This document shows, piece after piece, positions 10,820 to 22,268 of a stretch of DNA of 64,000 nt (position 1 is the stretch's first letter; every line of letters starts with the position of its first letter). The stretch is from Ophioderma brevispina (Eukaryota; Echinodermata; Ophiuroidea; Amphilepidida; Ophiodermatidae). The position numbers were made by a program, and so were the translations under genes. The stretch spans positions 23,986 through 87,985 of the forward strand of contig JAMKCH010019857.1 in assembly GCA_023653785.1 (NCBI GenBank), given 5' to 3'. The notes under the pieces were generated by a model, which was given only the letters and a program-made list of their open reading frames with translations, made no database searches and had not been told where the DNA came from.

Positions 10820-11844
10820 CGATGATGATTCACTGGCTGATGAGGAAGAATATACAGATTCAGCAACCTGGGACACAGATTCGTCCCCATCGCTTTGGTT
10901 GGTTAGACTATCCCTCCTTTCAACGGTGGGTGTTGTACCAGCGTCTTCTACAACAGAGAATCGCACCTTGGAGTCTTTTCTCTCCAGTTTTGCTCGAGTT
11001 AATCGTCTATTTATCTCATCTATACTGATCGTAGATTGTCTACGTACTTGATGTGGATATCCAGTTATGGTAACATTGGATAACCTACGCTTGTTACTAG
11101 GGGGAGGAGTATAAGGATTCCTTTGAATGATAAACCCGTATCGAGGCAGGTGTGATTTCCTTGGAATGACGCTATACACCTCTGAAGTTCGCCGGGAGGC
11201 ATGTGATGTAGCTGGAACAACGGGAACGACCCTGCCTCCAGTGACAAAACCATCTGCTAATGTCGATATGCGTTTCTTTAAGCCGTGCCGATCTATTATA
11301 ATAGTAGATCCCTTTCTTCTGACACCTGGGAACTATAATTAGCTCCAATGATGGCATCCGAAACAGAAGAAGGTCTCCTATGTACCTTGGACCTATTTCT
11401 GTTGTGCGATTTTCGATGAGGACTTGGAGAAGAAGATGGGGATGGTGATGGAGATGACAAGACTGCGTCCTCTTGTTCAAATATCACAGGCAAGCTCCTG
11501 CGTTTTCCAGCGTATCGTTGGTTCCTTCCATGATGCTTGGATCTCTGCAAGGAACCCGAAGACAGACGCCGTCTACGAACAGGAGATGTCATCAGAATCT
11601 GTGGCGATTGTAAATTGAATTCCATAAGAAACTGATCACCAGACGGACTCTGACTAGAATATCCAGAATCAACAGGACTCTCAGTATTGGAATGCGAGGT
11701 TAAAATGATCTTACTATTGTCGTTAACCGATTTCTTTCTTGCTGTTGTTTTTGCATCAGATTTGTGAGTTCTATTTCGGGATCCTCGTAACACGCGAGAG
11801 GGAGATGGTTGATTGTCGAGTTGGATTTCGCGTTCCCCTTTCAT
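10820..11844 (-). CDS. First coding exon of an unrecognised Ser/Arg-rich disordered protein
   Basis: Minus-strand exon of about 1,025 bp. The ATG at 11,844 sits in an acceptable context (GAAAATGA) and opens MKGEREIQLDNQPSPSRVLR. The reading frame ends at 10,820, where ATCGAG is followed by GTAGCT, a good splice donor, so the protein continues in an unseen exon. The roughly 340 encoded residues are low-complexity and basic: Ser/Pro clusters, RRRRLSSGS and KRRSLP patches typical of basophilic kinase sites, a PSPSPSSSPSP tract near the middle, and an acidic Ser-rich end. No domain, signal peptide or membrane segment is evident. There is one frame break near 11,300-11,340: the N-terminal frame stops at 11,296 while the next frame is open upstream of it, so one base is probably missing or extra. 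I do not recognise the gene; a scaffold or cytoskeletal/nuclear adaptor is possible but not shown. Confidence 0.75.
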
Positions 11845-12929
11845 TTTCAGTTTGTATTGAACAACACGTATTTAAAAGATAAGAACAATATCTCGGTCAA
11901 CGACATCGAATGTTTTTCCTATCTCGACAAGCCATCTACAGCAGCTTCAAAACGTACATGTGTCGTTAACTGTTCAATAGATGTGCTCAAATGTTGGGCT
12001 CACTTGATGAACTACACGCCACAGAGCACTTGCAGACAAGGTTGAACAGAATCTACATTACTTGGCAATCCAAACTGTATATTGTGTACAGTGAAAATCC
12101 ATTAGGATGGGTTGAAAAAACTCGATGGCGCAATAAGTATATGGCTGTCGTCAATTAGGGAGGAAAAGTGCATAAATAGATGGCTACTTAAAAACGAACA
12201 TGATTTGAAACCGTCGCCGGCTAAAGAGCAAGATGTAACTGTGAGTGGATAAACTGGAGAAATGTGAAACGAAATAACTGCTACATTTGCTAATTTAATA
12301 TAAAGAAACTTCCCTCTGCATGTATCCAAATTTACCGAGTAGAAAGTAAGACATCAAACTTGGTTGCCAGCAATCAGGTTTGTACAATGACAAATTTGCA
12401 GTTTTGTTCATAGATTTTCCAAGCAAAAAATTACTCATCGTGCAGACGGACCTTGATTTTTTTCTTGTTTTTCCTGAAAAGAAAAGCACCAGGGACTCGG
12501 TGATTATACACACGTCTTAAGGAAGCGTATGTCCTGTTTAGAGAGGCCCACAGGACCTAGAGGGCAGGTAGTCCCGGGTAACGAGACTAGCACTTAATCA
12601 CGAACTTCCTGAAGATAGTGGAAAGTTTCCAAAGAGGCCCAATGGTTAAAAGGTACGGCAATGATGGATAGCATATGACGGCTGGGCAGACTAAGGATAC
12701 GCGGCGGATATTAAGATGTCTACAGGCAAGTGACTGATGGCATGTTGACCTCCTGCATGTAGAGATGTTGCAAACTACAAGTATGGTCGATGTCTCCACC
12801 TGGAGCGGAGAGATAAGAAAATAACATTGATCAAAGTGTATATTGTGCGAACATTATTGTTAAGAAGGTATATACTATACACTTGATGCACAGGCGTGAT
12901 TCGGCGTCAATTGAATTCAGAATCGATAT
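11845..12929. promoter_or_regulatory. Upstream flank of the 10.8-11.8 kb exon, no element pinned down
   Basis: If the ATG at 11,844 is in the first exon, the 5' UTR and promoter lie here on the minus strand. I see no clear TATA or initiator at a sensible distance, and a non-coding upstream exon cannot be excluded. A CCCGGG word lies near 12,573. The rest is AT-rich and unremarkable. Confidence 0.25.
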
Positions 12930-13350
12930 GGTAAACACTTGCACAGAATTATAACCACTTGGTGTTTAATCGTGAAAACGATTAGAGAGGTCGTGATTTT
13001 ATGGGTCGCGCTTCTAATTGAGTCATATTAAAAAACTATCAGTAATGCACCCATTAAAAGAGTCAAAATGCTTTAAATTTGCAAGAACAGCTTAAACGTG
13101 AAAGATAAGGCTGTAGAATTCCCAAAAGATATTTTTGCCAGAAAAGGGAGAAAACAGCGGTACTCAATGATATGAATCTCCATTCAATTGAGCGTTGCAT
13201 TAAGTGTCCATACGGCTAGTAATGACTGAAATATCAGATTTTGTCCTTATTAGGTTGCTTTTATTCTTAGCACTTGTAGGGTATGTTAGGATATCTATAC
13301 TTGTTACAGATTTAACAAATCACTGACAGTGCCTTTAAATATAGCAGTAG
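12930..13350 (+). repeat. Dispersed repeat family A, copy 1
   Basis: Same orientation as 62,225-62,640 and opposite to 50,540-51,030. Shared ordered words include CTCCATTCAATT, TAAGTGTCC, GATTTTGTCC, TTATTAGGTTGCTT and ATCACTGA. Non-coding here. Confidence 0.8.
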
Positions 13351-15035
13351 CAAACATGGATTCTAGAGATTGCAGACAAAACAGACGTTGATCGCTGATT
13401 GAATGAATCTCGTAATAGTACATAAATACCTCACTTGCAATATTTTGACTTCTTTGAGAAAAATGTTATATTCTTATATGTATATTGACGCATTTCGAAA
13501 TTTGTATGAAAATATTACTACGTTATTGAATCATTTCAAGGAAGAAAATTGGTGAGGGTATATTCTTGATTGTTAACTTTTAAAGAGCACATGTTATCGA
13601 TTCCTGCTGATAAAATAAACTACAGATATTTAACAAAGAAACTTAACCATGATTATGTACAAAAATTGTCATAATCTTTGTGAAATTTATGCAGTGGTTT
13701 GCTATCTTCAATCAAAGAGGTATTTTGCTTCAACCATGAAATCAAGTACTCGTGGCGTGGTTTCTTGAAAACTTCTGTATGGTATAGATCACAAAATGCT
13801 AAGTAAGACTAGAGTAAGAAGACGCTTTAGATCGGTTTGTACCTACCTTTCAGTTTACGAAGCACATTGCAAGCTTGCTTTTAGTAGTAATTCCCTTTGC
13901 TTACTGGAGAGAGGAGACGGCGTTACTTTTTAGGTATGATCACTGGTACACTTAAGTTTCAGTTGAAAAGCAAGACGTGGAACCCTGTTGCAGCACACAC
14001 ATAGTTGAACAAAATATTCAAGGCGTTGTTGTCACTCTTTGGCGATTTAATTTGTGCGCTGTCGTAGAGTGAAAATGCGCCAACACTTTCCACCAGTTTC
14101 TCTCACAGACTGCATATATTGCAGTGCGAGTTTCCGTGCATATATCTCAGTTCAAACAAGAAGTTTATTGCTACGCTAAGTGCATTTATTTCTCCCGTTC
14201 AAGCCCAATGCTCGCGAGTCGTTACAAATCAAACTCAATCAAATTGGAAGACTCTCTGAAAACATGGTAGTCACAAGCAATACATCAGTTGTGTTCAGCT
14301 AAAATATTCATCCTTTTACGATCTGGAGAGAGGGTTCATCGGCATCCAGTCATAGTCATTCATCGTCATTACTTTCAAGCTCTCAACTACATACAAATCA
14401 TGAGCTTATGCGAGAAATGGTTATTGCTCATTGTTGTTTGGAAATCTATGTTGATAGATTTTACCATGATACTGTTTAGATCGATAGCAAGCATCATACC
14501 AAGGTAAAACGTATTATCCAGCTCTATTGTTTGCAGGTTTCTCAGAGTAACGTGAGGTTTACAAGGGATCGCAGATAAAAAACAAAACAAATGTGCGCAA
14601 TGCTTCACGGTGCCGTAAATTAACTTCTCTCAAAATGTGCTTTTAAGGATAAATCGACTGGAAAATGCAAAATTGAAAGCTTAATCGTTGGCGCAAGTCG
14701 AATTTATTTCGCTAGGATTAATTGCGCTTTCAAATTCAAATGAAGCTGTTTCAATTAGTCGCAGTTTGTGCTTATGAAGACTTTCAACAAGTTCCCAATA
14801 ATAACACAATCACACATGCGCAAGCACGATAAGATCAATTCATTCATAAGTTTAATGTTTATGATTCAATTTCTCACCACCCCCGGAAGCAGCCATCACA
14901 ATTGTCGCTTTATATAGGCGAAGAGAGACAATGCAAAACAAGCAAATAAACAAAAATATGTCTCGGAAATATTTGCCAAATGCCACCTATGCCAGCTGGT
15001 TTGTTTTCATAGCATCTTTGATTTCCTAAAACTAG
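13351..15035. other. Non-coding, nothing recognised
   Basis: AT-rich with no gene, RNA gene or repeat I can support. Confidence 0.4.
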
Positions 15036-15162
15036 TAGCACTATGGAGTTATTTATTTTATAGTAAACTATATAGTTTACTATAATATATATATTATACC
15101 AAGGAGTTATTAAAGTAAACAATATTAAAATGTACTATATATTAATAACTCCATGGTAGCAC
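15036..15162. mobile_element. Palindrome-rich miniature element
   Basis: ATGGAGTTATT near the left end is repeated in inverted orientation near the right end (CCATGG at 15,151), and a related GGAGTTATTAAAGTAAAC occurs inside. At 15,061-15,082 there is a perfect 22-bp palindrome built from TAGTAAACTA and its complement. Probably a short hairpin MITE; the exact ends are uncertain. Confidence 0.5.
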
Positions 15163-15497
15163 AAATGCATTTCCCCATGAGGCATGACTTTATTGTTCCT
15201 AATCATATGTTTTATGTGAACCCCTTCATGAAAATAATTTGAAAACCTTTTAAAATGATATTTTTAAAAATTAATCTATTTTGAGAATGCGAAGAACAAT
15301 ATATTTCTTTCACACAGACTGTATTGTACACTAAAGCCGACAGATGCTTGACATTAAATGGCTTTAAAGTTTTAATATTAGATTGAAATCAACAAAACGC
15401 GTTAAGATGTGCAAAAAATGTCCGACGTACTAAACTTCATGATTTGTTATTGATATTATGACCTGTATCAAAATTTATACCAGTTAGTTATGTATCA
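15163..15497. other. Non-coding, nothing recognised
   Basis: AT-rich filler between two short elements. Confidence 0.4.
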
Positions 15498-15850
15498 GCA
15501 GGCGCGGATCCAGGGAGGGGCGGAGGGGGCGCGCGCGCCCCCGATAATTCTGCAAATTCTTGCAAAATCAGCCCATTTTGAGCTATTTTGGACCAGTTAC
15601 AGCCTTTCAGCCCGGTTTCAAACAAAATTGACATCATTTCAAATCCTGGATATCCGCCATTGATCAGGGATGTAAATGAGTGCAACTAACAAATTCTGAA
15701 AGTAGTGATGAAATCCTGAAAAAAAAACGCGTAAATTTGGGCAAAAAAACGGCCCAAAACGGGCTGAAAATGAATAACAGTGCGTAAATTTGGAGTACTT
15801 CCTGAATTCAGGAAATTTCCAGAAGATGTTCATCCCTGATGTATGCTTAT
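15498..15850. mobile_element. Short elements: GCGCGGATCCAGGG-type end and a nested inverted repeat
   Basis: The left edge has GGCGCGGATCCAGGG followed by a GC-rich palindrome (GGGCGCGCGCGCCC), an end type common on short elements in marine invertebrate genomes. A second pair, ATCAGGGATG at about 15,663 and its reverse complement CATCCCTGAT at about 15,830, suggests another 180-bp element nested in it. Open frames across the block are not host genes. Confidence 0.5.
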
Positions 15851-16189
15851 CTGGATCTGGATTAATTTAACCTCCAGTAAAGCGGGTTTCCGCATTACAC
15901 TCGAGGACTCTGGTACCTAGAGTGATGAGTGCAGGTAACAGACCCGGGACGATGCTCTTTTCGATGAGGTCTGCAACTTTTTACGTGCTCAGGAATGCTT
16001 CCACTGACACACGGGACCAACAGCTTTACATGACTCCAAACCATGAGGAGCGGGCACCCATTGCATACACCTGCACATTCTACGCAATTGGTGGGAGCGA
16101 GGAGAAACTCCATATTCACACTACATTAATGCTGTACGTGACTATGCAAGTTCAGACCTTACAGGAACTATTTGAGTATGACGAAGAAA

Positions 16190-16285
16190 CCCGACTCTCG
16201 CGGGGCTCGAACCAGGGCCGCTCGGTCGATCTTATACCCTACCGACGGTTCAGCGCCTTAGAGGTTATACACCACTAACCTGGCT
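16190..16285 (-). mobile_element. tRNA-derived SINE head fragment
   Basis: On the minus strand, CTAAGGCGCTGAACC is followed by GACCGAGCGG and GGTTCGAGCCCCG, the last a good Pol III B-box/T-arm. It does not fold into a complete tRNA because the acceptor and anticodon arms are scrambled, so it is a SINE remnant rather than a tRNA gene. Confidence 0.6.
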
Positions 16286-16388
16286 GAAGGATAACAAATT
16301 TTGGGTGGACTACTTTCTTGCATGGCATCTAAAAACTGCTTTAAAATGCCTGAAAATGGACTAGTTATATAAAGAAGTGATGGAATCA

Positions 16389-16658
16389 GGGCCGTACGCA
16401 GGATTTATTTTGGGGGGGTGCGGAACTTCGAAAAAGTGGACCTTTTTTGGCAAAAGTTGACCTAACCCCCCTAAAATGGCCTTTTATTGGACTTTTTGGA
16501 AATTTCATCACTAAAAAGTGGACTTTCTTGTCAAAAATTTTCTAAATTTTAGACCTTTTTATCAAAAAATTCAGCAAAAAGTGGACCTTTTGCTCCTTTT
16601 GTCGAATTTGGGGGGTGCGACCGCACCCCCGCACCCCCCCCCCCCCTGCGTACGGGCC
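16389..16658. mobile_element. GGCCGTACGCAGG-ended short inverted-repeat element
   Basis: The left end GGGCCGTACGCAGG and the right end (minus-strand reading GGCCCGTACGCAGG) flank 270 bp of AT-rich sequence with repeated AAAGTGGACC/CTTTTT words. Next to the right end is a G/C block (GGGGGGTGCG against CGCACCCCC) that extends the inverted repeat. A truncated relative lies at 2646-2723. Non-autonomous, with no coding capacity. Confidence 0.85.
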
Positions 16659-17017
16659 TGGATGGAATTTCATGATTGACATGGTAGACTGGTATGCTTT
16701 CTCAAACTAAATGGCATTTAGACAGTAAATTTAAGGCAATTTACTCCGCACTCATCAATTTCACATCGATTTTCCCACTTCTTCTAGCCAATGCGACTAC
16801 AAAATCTTGTGCTGGGCGCGGTCTGACATGCTGCGAGTTTGGTGATTCGTAACTTTAAAAAAAATCTGGTCACCCTAATTATGTTCAAACTTTGGTTATT
16901 TGGTGATTTTAGCTTGTACGTTGGTGTGATATTGTTGTATTTCCTCTGTGAGAGTTTTAAATGTGAAAGAAACATGCTCAAAGTTGCCATTTTTCCATAG
17001 ACTAATATATACAAGTG

Positions 17018-17056
17018 AGTTAGTGGTGTATAACCTAGACCGCTCGGCCACCTTAT
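17018..17056 (-). mobile_element. tRNA A-box-like SINE fragment
   Basis: The minus strand reads GGTGGCCGAGCGGTC, the classic 5' half of Leu/Ser-type tRNAs including the A box, followed by TTATACACCACTAAC. Those last bases recur in inverted orientation in the 16.2-kb fragment. Too short to be a tRNA gene. Confidence 0.5.
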
Positions 17057-17157
17057 GTGAGAAAGAATTAAATTCGTTGACCTTATGCACAAAATAGATT
17101 AATTTCCAAATATACTCAAATAAACAAAAATCAAAATTAATGTTTGCATGAGAGGAC

Positions 17158-17230
17158 CACACACACACACACACACACATGCATGCACGCACGCACACAA
17201 ACACTCGCACGCACACACCACACACACTGT
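17158..17230. repeat. (CA)n microsatellite, interrupted
   Basis: CA-rich dinucleotide tract with GCATGCACGC interruptions. The overlapping open frames come from the repeat. Confidence 0.9.
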
Positions 17231-17340
17231 TTAGGATCTTTAGAGATGCACTCAAAACCATGTGCAATCTCTTTCGACCTTCAATCCGTAGACCCATTTT
17301 TTTTATTAAAATCTAATCAGTATTTTTAACGTTTATCTAT

Positions 17341-17662
17341 TTTGCAGTTTATTTGAAATTTATAACATAATGCAATGTTAATGCAAATTTCGATGAAAAC
17401 ACGTTTTGACAACATCTGTGGTCAGGGTTGATATGACAATTATTCAAAATGTGCAGTGTGTATACTTTGAAGCTTTTCACACTTTTTAAAATATTCGTTA
17501 TTTTGTAGTTTATTTGAAATTTATAACATAATGCAATGTTAATGCAAATTTCGATGAAAACACGTTTTGACAACATCTGTGGTCAGGGTTGATATGACAA
17601 TTATTCAAAATGTGCAGTGTGTATACTTTGAAGCTTTTCACACTTTTTTAAAATATTCGTAT
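17341..17662 (+). repeat. 161-bp tandem duplication
   Basis: 17,341-17,501 and 17,502-17,662 are near-identical, offset by 161 bp, with small T-run differences. The right part of unit two (from 17,633) belongs also to the 311-bp direct repeat that recurs at 18,226. Confidence 0.93.
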
Positions 17663-17943
17663 ATATATTGTGTTGTCATTCCGTTTACGGACAGAAAATA
17701 CAAAATCACGATTGTTTTCCAGAGTAAATCGCACTTGCGCGTAAGATTAGGCACAGGTACTATACTCAGATGATATAAAAATCTTTTTTTTTTCCTAGGT
17801 AAGCCGGGGGACGAGGCAGTAGATCATGAAATGTCCTTTGAGTTTAAAAAAGCCGTTATTATATTCGTTGATTTTATATAAATAAATATGGTGTGCATGA
17901 AATTTGATGGGAAAACAATATCTTCAGAGCCCTGTTAAATATA
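17633..17943 (+). repeat. 311-bp direct repeat, copy 1
   Basis: Recurs at 18,226-18,536 with a constant offset of 593 bp and at least one substitution near 17,669. Contains a family C segment (17,690-17,830). Confidence 0.93.
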
Positions 17944-18225
17944 CACCTGGCACAAAAAGTATCTCGGCATGTTTTTCGATCAGTACTGTGCCAAAGTCAG
18001 ACCATTTTGGACGTTTTTGAAATATACATTTTGTTGCCTAGGTCTTGCTCTTTCATTTAACACCTCGCATATAAAAAAGCGTGCAGAAATGGCTGAGATA
18101 GAACGCCCAAAAGACGCAAACCCCCAAAACCAAAAGTTGCAGTTTGGGGATTTTTTCAATGGGCATTGCAGTGTACTGGGACACGAACACGCGGACCACA
18201 ATCAAAAAAAAAAAAAAAAAAAAAA
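17944..18225 (+). mobile_element. Poly(A)-ended segment between 311-bp direct repeats
   Basis: A 282-bp segment ending in 22 A residues (18,204-18,225) placed exactly between the two 311-bp repeats. That layout suits a retroposed, polyadenylated insert, but an assembly join is also possible. The internal sequence has a CCCCCAAAACC stretch and no recognised gene. Confidence 0.5.
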
Positions 18226-18536
18226 GCTTTTCACACTTTTTTAAAATATTCGTATATATACTGTGTTGTCATTCCGTTTACGGACAGAAAATACAAAATC
18301 ACGATTGTTTTCCAGAGTAAATCGCACTTGCGCGTAAGATTAGGCACAGGTACTATACTCAGATGATATAAAAATCTTTTTTTTTTCCTAGGTAAGCCGG
18401 GGGACGAGGCAGTAGATCATGAAATGTCCTTTGAGTTTAAAAAAGCCGTTATTATATTCGTTGATTTTATATAAATAAATATGGTGTGCATGAAATTTGA
18501 TGGGAAAACAATATCTTCAGAGCCCTGTTAAATATA
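18226..18536 (+). repeat. 311-bp direct repeat, copy 2
   Basis: Near-identical second copy of 17,633-17,943, starting immediately after the A run. Its sequence ends with TTAAATATA, after which the two flanks diverge. Confidence 0.93.
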
Positions 18537-20429
18537 TATTTTTCTATTGAAGAAATTCTACCTGTTAAATAGAAAAGAGTATAATTATTTCAGAAATGCC
18601 GCCATGATATAATCATGAGGCAGCAAAAAAATTCACATTTTTATTGGCTACGCCACGGCAAACAATCTTTAAAAAATTCGGTGATATTTTCAACAACAAC
18701 ATCATCGCATAGTACATTACTTTTTTGACGAAACAAATCAGTTAAAAGGACCCTATTGTTTATGCGACATATTAACCACATAATTTGTAAAACTTTAGGT
18801 GGGTGGAATAATTAAAGGTGCCAATATCGGCTTGTCAGCCTGACCACACCCATTATCCGTCAAATGTGAGATTCTTGTATCATGCAGTAGAAATCTTTTT
18901 TTTTTAACCATTACCTGCATGATTATTTGGCGGAAGGAAAGTGCTTTGTTCCAAGTTCCTTTTTACAGCCAGTCTGCAGCCGTCTGCGAAGCAAGCAGCT
19001 AGTTATAAACAAGCAATGTGTGGTCTCATAAAATGGTAATTCATTTTTCAGCTGAAGATTCTGGAATTTTTCAATGAGAATTAGGGAAAATATATGTCGT
19101 AATCGTGCATTGCACCTTTAAAGAGGAAACCCCCCAAGGGTAGTCCTCAATTGCAACAAAATCTGTGCAACCCGGTGCGTGTGACAAACATCACCCAATT
19201 TAACCGGGTATAAACATAGAAGACTGGAAGCCAACCCATGCGATCGGTATTGTAAAGCTTTATGCCTTACAATCATAACTGAACTGAAGGTATAATTTAA
19301 ATTCTTTTGGGAATACCGAACTGCCTAATTAATCTTGAAAGCATTCCCCAAAATCTTTCAATTTTGATGGTTCCAATTACAGCAAATAGTGTCTGTGCGT
19401 AAATTGTTATGAGAATCCCAGTGGGTTCAGCGGAAGAAAGAAAAATCTCGCGTCCACGAAAAAATGCAGTCATTTCTTGTTCAAAATTAAGCCGAGAGTT
19501 AGCTTAGTTATTCAGCGTCTGATACTCCAATATATGCAGTTTCAATTAGCTGAAGTATTTTTAAAGTACTCACAATATGTCTATTCAGTAGTGTCTTGTC
19601 CTTTTTCTTCGAGATGGGTCGTCAATCGTTCGATGAAAGATATTTTAGCGCGCACAGATGGATCGTTAAACGAATTCATATTCGAATTTATAATGGATTA
19701 TTGACGCTCAGAAATTAACCCACTATGTAGGTCTATCTATTCATCTAAAAAGCAAGTTGATTTCATGTCAAGATAGCATTATCCCCCTATGAGAATTCTT
19801 AGTTATAGACCCACTGTACATGAAGAGGATGCATAATGAGAATCTGAAAATTGTAATGTCTCTTTTTTAAGTGTTTAATGGCTGAAATAGATCTCAGCGA
19901 CTCCAGGGGTTGCAATTAAAGCTGCGCGGTTTGCGTGTTCGTATGCGGTCGTGACCAGAGTTCGTCAAAACTTTGGGCCACCGGTTATCTCTTCAAGCGC
20001 TATTCTTGTACGGGAGGAAGGTCAACCGTAACAGATCTTCTGTGGGTACAAGGTCCGATTTTGATGAAGCTGGGTGTAAACGTTGTGTTAACAAAACCTG
20101 CCAAACTTGTGCCCATGTTCAAATCACAGACACTTTCACAGTAACGTTACCTAAAAATGTCCTAATGGATCCGTCACCGACTCTGTAGATCTAAAATAAC
20201 GCTATGTTATTTATTTGAGAGGATGTAGAAGATGTTGCATGCATCGTCGGTGAGACAGGAAATGACATCAGACAGAGATGAACAATCACCGTTCTACCAT
20301 CGGAACTTATGCGCAGTCATCCTCCTGACAAAACCTAGTTTGTGGTCATTTTGGCCAATCGCCATTCTGAAAAAAAGACCTTAAATTGACGATTATTGAG
20401 AGCTTGGGTACACCAGTCTAAATTACGTC
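18537..20429. other. Non-coding, nothing recognised
   Basis: Two overlapping short frames at 19,935-20,188 were examined; they share no family signature and contradict each other. Confidence 0.4.
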
Positions 20430-20640
20430 GTTTACATCGCGAGCGTTTCTGGATGATATTCTCAAAACTAAACCAACCTCAAGGGCTCAATATCACCCCT
20501 AAAACCTAGTCCCTTTTTCTGTTTAAAATTCCGCCGGTTACCTCGCGAGCGTTTCTGGATTGAAGATTCTCAAAAATAACCAACCTCAAGGGCTCAATAT
20601 CCCCCCTAAAACCTAGTCCCTTTTCTGTTTGTCATATCCG
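20430..20640 (+). repeat. 106-bp tandem duplication
   Basis: Two units (from 20,430 and 20,536) share CGCGAGCGTTTCTGGAT, AACCTCAAGGGCTCAATATC and CCTAAAACCTAGTCCC, with small indels between them. Confidence 0.92.
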
Positions 20641-20841
20641 GCCCCATATGCTTTCTTAGTGTTATTTAGTTTTTTCTATTTTTAAATTTTGTGATTTCAA
20701 TTTGGATCTCACATTTTGAGTAAAACTCCGATTAAGCTTGGTAAGCTTTTTATTTTAGCAATTTTTTCACTGCCTTGAGAGGTTCTGGTGTACAGAGCGA
20801 AAGCTTGTACTCGTTCCAATAGGGCCTATAAACAATTTTCC

Positions 20842-20928
20842 AATATATAATATAATATATATTATATATATATATAGATATATATGTATATAGATGTACA
20901 TCTATATACATATATATATATATATATG
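20842..20928. repeat. AT/TA microsatellite with a palindromic core
   Basis: Mostly (TA)n. The middle (around 20,890) reads TATAGATGTACATCTATA, a perfect palindrome, so the tract can form a cruciform. Confidence 0.9.
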
Positions 20929-22268
20929 CGGTGTGTGGTGATGTGTGGGTCTTCAAACTGTTTCGTAATGAAACTTAAAATTGGTGTTCCGCTGCGCATA
21001 TTGCTTTCTGCCAGGCTTATAATATGAGCTCATTTGCATAATTTCATAAATGTGGACCAATTCCACTCTACCACCTCATTCCAAATGCTCCTGAATAACT
21101 TCTAATTCGGTTTATTAGGTGATATTACCATGGCTAATACAATATACACCCATAAGCAGTAGAGGTAAGTTACAAATTAGTATAAATTGACTGTTTTCAT
21201 GGTTTACAGCCCTTCAAATAAATTCTCCCAAAATTAACATACAGTTAATATCCGTTCTGACATAATAAGTATTATACAAACTTTTTGGAAAGGTTAAAAA
21301 TTTTAAAAAAAGAAAAAACCTAAAAAATTAAAAAATTTTCAAATATTGAAAAAAAATGCAAAATTATTTAACTTTATGCTTAAAATGTGCTTCCAAGAGG
21401 TAAATAGGTTGCCGACTGTAGGTCACATTTCAAATGCTGTCATTGATTTTTTTCATCGATACATTTTTGCTTGAGGTGATATTTCTTGGGTTCATAATTT
21501 GTTTTTACACAGACTTAAGTACATAAGGGGTGTCCATGTGGGACCCGGTTGCGCGCCATGTTTTAACGCTAAATTATTTTGCCCAGATTTTATTGTATTT
21601 GTCTAATATCCCCAGTGCGCAATATTTTTTAACCTAAATATCTTAGGTCACGTCTCTTTTAGATTACCGGCCAGGTAAACTTGCAAAGGTCGATTTGCTT
21701 AAGTAATAATAATAATGAAGCACCGTTAGAGGATCAATAAGATCGTGATTCAATTACGTGTTTGTGTAACCATTTTTACAAATATTCTCTACAAATTGTT
21801 ATCGTTCTGGGCTCGGGAGGCTAACGTCCTCAACGGTTTTTTTTATACATGTAAAATCACTGCCTGAATCACTTGATCACTTACATTTAATTAAGAGGGG
21901 GGCCGCACACAGTCTTCTCTTCACCGCACAGACCAGGGGCACATATACTGATAAAACATGCGTCAAAATAGAGCTGAGGTGAACAATGTGTGTATGTCTG
22001 CAGAAGAAGAAACCGGCTACAATTTGAAGGAATAAGGACGGGACGAAAGAGAACAAGATTATGTTTCGGTTCTCAGCTTTGCGCGCTCGACTATGATTTA
22101 GAGGAATATACAGCGTGGGGCACCTTTTGCTATTAGCCAAATAGAGAAAATGCAACTACATATTCTCTCCAATGTAAAAGAATAATTTCCCGTGTGAAGA
22201 GTGAATACGGGCTCGGGAAAAAGGTTGAGAATTTTGTTATTTTTATAAGAAGAATTTATCATGTTGTG
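20929..22268. other. Non-coding, nothing recognised
   Basis: AT-rich; short frames at 21,877-22,155 lack family features. Confidence 0.4.

Noticed and set aside
16190..16285. Functional tRNA gene
   Set aside because: Good B box but no complete cloverleaf; the sequence is part of a SINE remnant.
17969..18366. Two plus-strand frames of 66-91 codons
   Set aside because: They run through the poly(A) tract at 18,204-18,225 and the duplicated flank.
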